Positions 31,785 through 36,367 of a stretch of 36,367 nt of DNA are shown here, one piece after another. Position numbers and translations under genes: made by a program. The notes under the pieces were generated by a model, which was not told where the DNA came from, did not search any database, and saw only the letters and a program-made list of their open reading frames with translations. The number at the start of each line of letters is the position of its first letter. The first letter of the stretch is position 1. The stretch is taken from assembly GCA_012523785.1 (NCBI GenBank), contig JAAYTH010000044.1:1-36367 (forward strand), read 5' to 3'. This stretch comes from Bacillota bacterium (lineage in GTDB: Bacteria > Bacillota > DTU030).

Positions 31785-34295
31785 ATGAGTATTACAACTG
31801 CACAAATCGCAAAGAGATTATCAATTTCACCGCAAGAGGCAATGAGGCTGCTGCAAAAATATGGGATTGAGGTGACGGATGTCAATGCAGTGCTGGACAA
31901 ATCGGATTTGCAGAAAATAAGACATGCCATCCAGAAGATTAAAAAACAAGATCGTAAAAGAACAACTCCTTCTTTAGCTGAAAAGGCCCGCAAGGATTTG
32001 AGGCACTGCCTTACACACTACAAGGTTTTTATTGATACCTGCAGCCTACTAAATGATACTGCGGCTCAATTTTGGAGTAATGCTGTGCCATTGCTTGAGG
32101 AAACAGGAAATAAGATAATTATTACTACTAAGGTTGTTGAAGAACTGGAAAAACATTACCGAAACCAAAACAATCCCCCCCTAGCCAAAAAAGCGGCCAC
32201 AGCATTGGAATATATCAATGTGTTACTGAAAAGCCAATTAGTTGTCATCCAAGGGGAACAAAGCGATGTTTTTGCTGATAATGTTTTTCAGGTAGTTTTC
32301 ACTAAATTTAGAATGACGGAGAGACTGCTGCTTATTACCCAAGACCAGGATCTGGCTACAGATATTCTAAACCTCAACAATAATAAATCGGTTAGAGCCA
32401 ATAGGGTATATGTAAAAAGGATCAATCAATTTGGTTACCTTAGCTATTTTTCCCTTAAAAAGAGAAAAGCCGAACTAGCACCTAGACTTCGGGCGGAGGA
32501 AAAGTTTTCTTTAAGTAAGAATTTAACAACCATACCCGCCGAGCTACTCATAACTGCCAAGATTCCCACTGAAGGCGAGGTGGTATATGCTCGACACGAA
32601 ACCCAAGAGGGCCCAGTCCAATTGCTGGAGGAAATGGCTTCCGGTGGTGAAGGAAGAATATTTACAACTAATACCCCCTACCTGGCCAAGATTTATAAAG
32701 AAGGGAAGTTAAGCCAAAGGAAATACGAAAAAATAAAATTGATGCTGAGCAAGAAAATTAACTGTACGGGTATTTGCTATCCTCAGGCCTGTTTATATAA
32801 TAAAGACAAGCAGTTTGTTGGATATTTGATGCCCCGGGCCCAGGGAAAGGAACTACAAAAATGCCTTTTTATCAAGCCCCTGCTCTTCAAAAACTTCCCC
32901 CATTGGAAAAAACGGGATACAGTAGAGCTCTGTATAACCATTCTGGAAAAAATAAAGTATTTACATAGCCGCAACATTATCATTGGAGATATAAACCCGG
33001 CCAATATCCTCCTAGTTTCCCCAACCGAAGTTTATTTTGTTGATACAGACAGTTATCAAATTGAAGGTTTCCCCTGCCCCGTCGGTACAATAAATTACAC
33101 CGCTCCCGAAATACAAAGAAAGACCTTTGCCACTTTTTTAAGATCATACGGCAATGAGTATTTCGCCGTAGCCACCCTGCTCTTTATGATCATGCTGCCG
33201 GGAAAACCACCCTATTCCCAGCAAGGTGGGGAAAACCCCATTGATAATATAATCAAAATGGACTTCTCATACCCCCTGGGGGATCTCTCCAATAAAAAAA
33301 CCCCCGACGGCCCCTGGCGGTTTATCTGGAGCCATTTACCCTTTGACATTAAGAGTGGATTCTATCACACATTCCGAAGGGGTGGTGATTATAGCACAGA
33401 AAATAATCGGCTAAATGTCGAGAAATGGCTGAACATGTTCCAGTACTACTTACAATTGCTTGATAGCGGCAAGTACGGTATGCGGGACAAAATGTCGGAA
33501 GACCTGTTTCCGACCCGGTACCAGAGACATCCCGATGTCACCTATGCTCGCTGCAAGTTATGTGGAAAAGAGGTCCCCGCAAATACATGCCGGGAAGGCA
33601 TCTGCCCCGATTGTCTAAATACTGGAGAGGTCCATCATTGTAGGCGCTGTGGCAAAGAAATACTTTTTACCAATTACCAAAAATATATTAGAAGGGTAAA
33701 ACCCCACAGCCTATGCCCGGAATGTTATTCCCATGGCAAAAAAGTCTATGCCAGGGTAAGATGCATAAACTGTGGGAGGTATTTTCAAATTACCAATAGT
33801 GAGTATGAATATTTTCGTTCCAAAAATTTACACCTTCCCAAACGATGTAAACAATGCCGCAAGCTCGCCAACAGGACATATTCACCACCCAGAAGAACAT
33901 ATCCCACACCGACCAGGAGAACACCAACAGGGCCTGGCAAAGGTTCCTTGTGCTTTCTTACCACAGCCATATGTAACTACTTGCAAAAAGAAGACAATTG
34001 TTATGAGCTGACAATCCTAAGAAAATTTAGGGATGACTGGCTGCAAAAACAGCCAGGGGGACATCGCTTAATCACAGAATACTATTTTATAGCACCGGAT
34101 ATCGTATGTACATTGGCAGCTTCTCCGTCAAAAGACAAGATCTATAATAGGCTCTGGCGAAGGTACATCAAACCCTGTGTGGCCTATATTGAAACCGGAG
34201 AATTCACTGCCTGTAAGAAAAAGTATATGGCCATGGTTAGATATCTAGAGAGGGTTTTGCCAATAAAAGAAAGGTGGAATAAATATGCAAGATAA
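31785..34295 (+). CDS. PIN nuclease-protein kinase-zinc ribbon-CFI-box fusion (TerY-P/YegI-like kinase)
   Basis: An 836-residue mosaic. Residues 3-55: IF2_N-like helical domain (TTAQIAKRLSISPQEAMRLL). Residues 78-215: PIN-type RNase domain with acidic residues Asp84 (FIDTCSLL), Glu119/120 and Asp187/189 (TQDQDLATD). Residues 278-560: Ser/Thr kinase-like domain with Gly loop SGGEGRIF (286-293), Lys302, catalytic loop GDINPANILL (Asp402, Asn407), metal-binding VDTD (Asp420) and APE (440-442). Residues 590-691: three Cys4 zinc ribbons (Cys590/593/607/610; 619/622/644/647; 660/663/688/691). Residues 721-825: CFI-box C-terminal domain (CFLTTAIC). AAGGAG precedes the ATG. It overlaps the vWA gene by 11 bases. 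Kinase plus vWA plus PP2C is the TerY-P triad; the PIN fusion suggests phosphorylation-controlled RNA cleavage. Confidence 0.85.
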   Translation: MSITTAQIAKRLSISPQEAMRLLQKYGIEVTDVNAVLDKSDLQKIRHAIQKIKKQDRKRTTPSLAEKARKDLRHCLTHYKVFIDTCSLLNDTAAQFWSNAVPLLEETGNKIIITTKVVEELEKHYRNQNNPPLAKKAATALEYINVLLKSQLVVIQGEQSDVFADNVFQVVFTKFRMTERLLLITQDQDLATDILNLNNNKSVRANRVYVKRINQFGYLSYFSLKKRKAELAPRLRAEEKFSLSKNLTTIPAELLITAKIPTEGEVVYARHETQEGPVQLLEEMASGGEGRIFTTNTPYLAKIYKEGKLSQRKYEKIKLMLSKKINCTGICYPQACLYNKDKQFVGYLMPRAQGKELQKCLFIKPLLFKNFPHWKKRDTVELCITILEKIKYLHSRNIIIGDINPANILLVSPTEVYFVDTDSYQIEGFPCPVGTINYTAPEIQRKTFATFLRSYGNEYFAVATLLFMIMLPGKPPYSQQGGENPIDNIIKMDFSYPLGDLSNKKTPDGPWRFIWSHLPFDIKSGFYHTFRRGGDYSTENNRLNVEKWLNMFQYYLQLLDSGKYGMRDKMSEDLFPTRYQRHPDVTYARCKLCGKEVPANTCREGICPDCLNTGEVHHCRRCGKEILFTNYQKYIRRVKPHSLCPECYSHGKKVYARVRCINCGRYFQITNSEYEYFRSKNLHLPKRCKQCRKLANRTYSPPRRTYPTPTRRTPTGPGKGSLCFLTTAICNYLQKEDNCYELTILRKFRDDWLQKQPGGHRLITEYYFIAPDIVCTLAASPSKDKIYNRLWRRYIKPCVAYIETGEFTACKKKYMAMVRYLERVLPIKERWNKYAR

Positions 34296-34971
34296 CTTGT
34301 TAGTAAGGCTGGAGGATTTAGTCAATAACCCAACTCCCCGAGTACCTGTTTGCCTATGCTTAGATACCAGTGGCTCTATGCAGGGTAAGCCCATTGATGA
34401 ACTCAATGAAGGGGTCAAGATGTTTTATAAGGCCATCCGTGAGGATGAAACCGCAATGTATTCGGCGGAAATTAGCATTGTCACTTTTGGCGGGACTGCA
34501 GAACTAATCGCAGATTTTGCCAACATTGATAGGCAGTCTGAACCAACTCTAACGGCCAGTGGCACAACTCCCATGGGGGAAGCAGTAAACATGGCTCTAG
34601 ACTGTTTGGAAAAAAGAAAGGAAGAATATAAGGATAAGGGCGTGGATTATTACCAACCATGGCTGGTACTGATGACTGACGGTGCACCCTACGGCGGTTC
34701 CGCCGATGAAGTTACCCGTGCCATTTCCAGAACAGTTGAAATGGCCCAAAACAAAAAACTAACCGTGTTTCCCATTGGAATTGGTAGTGGTGCAGACATG
34801 AAGGTATTAGAACAATTCTCCCCCCAAAGGGAACCCCTCAGGCTGCAGGGTCTTAAATTCCGGGAGCTCTTCGCTTGGCTAAGTGAGAGTATTTCAAGAA
34901 CATCCCAATCGACACCCGGTGAAAGGGTTGAACTGAATGTGGAGGGTATTAAGGGTTGGGCCGAGATATAA
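34285..34971 (+). CDS. von Willebrand A domain protein (TerY/YegL-like)
   Basis: A 228-residue cytosolic vWA protein. The metal-ion-dependent adhesion site is complete: DTSGS (Asp27, Ser29, Ser31), Thr94/95 in ASGTTP, and Asp132 in LMTDGAP. It matches the TerY/YegL type that partners with a kinase and a PP2C phosphatase and is thought to recruit phosphorylated partners. AAAGGTGG precedes the ATG, which lies inside the kinase gene, so translation is coupled. Confidence 0.88.
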   Translation: MQDNLLVRLEDLVNNPTPRVPVCLCLDTSGSMQGKPIDELNEGVKMFYKAIREDETAMYSAEISIVTFGGTAELIADFANIDRQSEPTLTASGTTPMGEAVNMALDCLEKRKEEYKDKGVDYYQPWLVLMTDGAPYGGSADEVTRAISRTVEMAQNKKLTVFPIGIGSGADMKVLEQFSPQREPLRLQGLKFRELFAWLSESISRTSQSTPGERVELNVEGIKGWAEI

Positions 34972-35114
34972 AGGCAAAGTAACTACTCGGCTGCACCTAC
35001 AAACCCTGTCTTGTCGGCTTTCCCGATACATCCCAAAACATCTTGCTTGTCACCCCGCCCGTCCAGAGCCCAGCGGAGGGAGGCCAGTGGCCCAAGGATC
35101 TCTGCAGTCTAATG

Positions 35115-35171
35115 CCTAGGATCCTTCGCTTGGCTTAGGATGACACTATGAGTTGCTGCTGAATAGTTGCA
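35115..35171 (-). repeat. GTCATCCT-type repeat, copy 1
   Basis: An imperfect hairpin (CCTAGGATCC ... GGCTTAGG) that includes a reversed AAGCGAAGGATCCT-type repeat, followed by CACTATGAGTTGCTGCTGAA. The second part recurs at 36280-36306, directly after the PP2C gene. The 34972-35224 gap holds this and a GC-rich stretch resembling dispersed intergenic repeats; no gene is seen. Confidence 0.65.
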
Positions 35172-35224
35172 AGACAAAAATTCTTTCTAAAGGGATATAA
35201 ATAATTCCCCGGCTCAAAAACTAG

Positions 35225-36235
35225 ATGGGATTGATGAATATGTGGAAATCAATTAATTATGAGGTGTGTGGGAGAAGTCATAGCCAATCTTCCACCCCCT
35301 GCCAAGACAAAACCAAAGCCTGCACTATCAACGCTGTTAAAATAATTGCCTTGGCCGATGGCGCCGGCTCACAGCCGCTATCCCATTTTGGTGCAGCAGT
35401 TGTCACCGATTCAATATGCCAATATTTAGCCCAACATTTCGACCGGCTGCTGGGGGACCCCGATGGAAAACAAGCCAAAAAAGATATTTTAGCCCACTTG
35501 CTGGGCCGACTCAGGGTTAAAAGTGAGAAGCTTTCCTGTAATATCCGGGAATTAGCCTCTACCTTATTGGCGGTAGCAGTAAAGGGGAATATGTTCCTTA
35601 TGCTCCATATTGGCGATGGAGTTATCGGCTGCCTAAAAAATAAGGAACTTAAGGTTGTATCGGACCCGGAAAATGGAGAATTCGCCAACACTACCAGCTT
35701 TGTTACTTCAAGGGAAGCCATCTATGTAATGAAGCTTTTTAAGGGGTCAACAACCGATATAGCCGGTTTTGTCCTGATGTCAGATGGAACAGCCGAAAGT
35801 CTATATCATAAAAAGCATAATAAATTTGCCCATGTTTTATTTAAGCTAATGCATAGAACAGCGATTCTAGATTCTGATAAAATGTATGAATTCATTAAAG
35901 AAAGTTTTGACCGGGTTCTGGTTTTAAATACCCAGGATGATTGCAGTATCGCGTTGCTGTGCCGCCAGAAGGGGCCCTTGTGTAAATATGCCGATATGAC
36001 CCTGGGGCAAAAATGTGACTTGTTAAATATCACAGCCTACGACCGGGCTGCCAAAAGAAGGGTAAAACGTTTTGATGATATTATGTACTATTTGGAAGAG
36101 GGGAAAACATTAAAGCAATTGTCTAAACTATTGTACCTAAAGGAGAAATATACCCGCCGTCATTTAAAACGGCTCGAAGGGCTTGGCCTGGTATCAAGGA
36201 AGGGAAAAACCTATTCTAAAATCGTAACTGCTTAA
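35225..36235 (+). CDS. PP2C-family Ser/Thr phosphatase with C-terminal winged helix
   Basis: A 336-residue protein phosphatase of the TerY-P/YegK kind, expected to reverse the kinase's phosphorylation. Metal-binding motifs are intact: DGAG (Asp45), HIGDG (Asp131), MSDG (Asp187) and QDD (Asp238/239). Residues 255-336 form a separate helical domain that looks like a winged HTH (IMYYLEEGKTLKQLSKLL, YTRRHLKRLEGLGLVSRKG), uncommon for such phosphatases and suggesting DNA binding or control by a nucleic acid. The start is uncertain: ATGs at 35225, 35234 and 35240 are in frame, and only the last has a possible GGGA site. It is 253 bases from the vWA gene, with a repeat between. Confidence 0.85.
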   Translation: MGLMNMWKSINYEVCGRSHSQSSTPCQDKTKACTINAVKIIALADGAGSQPLSHFGAAVVTDSICQYLAQHFDRLLGDPDGKQAKKDILAHLLGRLRVKSEKLSCNIRELASTLLAVAVKGNMFLMLHIGDGVIGCLKNKELKVVSDPENGEFANTTSFVTSREAIYVMKLFKGSTTDIAGFVLMSDGTAESLYHKKHNKFAHVLFKLMHRTAILDSDKMYEFIKESFDRVLVLNTQDDCSIALLCRQKGPLCKYADMTLGQKCDLLNITAYDRAAKRRVKRFDDIMYYLEEGKTLKQLSKLLYLKEKYTRRHLKRLEGLGLVSRKGKTYSKIVTA

Positions 36236-36250
36236 CAGCCACCTTTAGTT

Positions 36251-36306
36251 AGTGTCATCCTGAGCGAAACGAAGGATGGCACTATGAGTTGTTGCTCAAT
36301 AGTTAC
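36251..36306 (+). repeat. GTCATCCT-type repeat, copy 2
   Basis: Hairpin AGTGTCATCCT (36251-36261) / AGGATGGCACT (36273-36283) with one G-T pair, built on the dispersed GTCATCCTGAGCGAAAC motif seen between genes of many bacteria. It is followed by ACTATGAGTTGTTGCTCAAT, shared with copy 1. It begins 16 bases after the PP2C stop and may stabilise the transcript end; there is no U-tract. Confidence 0.7.
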
Positions 36307-36367
36307 TATATAAGTTAAAAGCCAAAAGCGAGGTGCAGGGACTTGTATACTTGGGAAAATGTAACCG

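Noticed and set aside
1-36367. CRISPR arrays, tRNA or rRNA genes, insertion sequences
   Set aside because: No regularly spaced repeats, no tRNA cloverleaf sequences and no transposase reading frames were recognised.

Overview
The window looks like a chromosomal segment of an anaerobic Gram-positive bacterium of the Clostridia type (Peptococcaceae or Syntrophomonadaceae-like; this is inference). Signs are strong AGGAGG-type ribosome binding sites, sigma-A promoters, a cyclic-di-AMP (ydaO-type) riboswitch, a DacF-like D,D-carboxypeptidase, a YtrA-type GntR/ABC operon and a strictly anaerobic molybdenum hydroxylase pathway. No rRNA, tRNA, CRISPR array or transposase was seen.

Region 1 (1-1900): an osmolyte-binding lipoprotein gene (glycine betaine type, minus strand) behind a complete c-di-AMP riboswitch with terminator. 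The promoter plus riboswitch leader is duplicated; the second copy is cut by the left edge and must control another gene outside the window.

Region 2 (1900-18660): a large molybdenum/selenium hydroxylase island. A Mop-type aldehyde oxidoreductase is followed by six tightly packed genes: a flavin/dicluster/Hdr-like oxidoreductase, a small redox protein, a methyltransferase, a C-GCAxxG-C-C protein, the radical SAM protein TrsS and an AMP-dependent CoA ligase. They match the order of the Desulfovibrio DVU_1559-DVU_1553 cluster. Then come a FecB/FecCD/FepC-like ABC importer, a ModE-like regulator without molybdate-binding domain and a DUF364 protein (proposed molybdate/tungstate uptake). XdhC, YqeB, YqeC and, convergently, a MocA-like cytidylyltransferase finish the cofactor. 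The genes together cover metal uptake, cofactor finishing, enzyme and electron transfer.

Region 3 (18800-25500): a small membrane protein, a membrane-anchored sugar-dehydrogenase-type beta-propeller, a C-terminally truncated DUF3160 lipoprotein joined out of frame to an FG-GAP-like fragment, an AT-rich RelE-type toxin-antitoxin pair, and a D,D-carboxypeptidase.

Region 4 (25580-31650): a hypothetical Cys-motif/helical-repeat protein, a GntR-ABC operon, and a radical SAM/SPASM protein with a partner protein. The hypothetical gene and the radical SAM gene share a duplicated ~220 bp upstream segment that includes the first codons of the hypothetical gene, leaving a 24-codon leader ORF translationally coupled to the radical SAM gene.

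Region 5 (31780-36310): a three-gene TerY-P/YegIKL-like phosphorylation module: a PIN-nuclease/protein-kinase/zinc-ribbon/CFI-box fusion, a vWA protein, and a PP2C phosphatase with a winged-helix tail. This is the best candidate for a little-described (possibly defence or stress) system.

Five copies of a ~50 bp palindromic hairpin (about 240, 18011, 26608, 28734 and 31591) lie only between genes, and a second repeat family flanks the PP2C gene.
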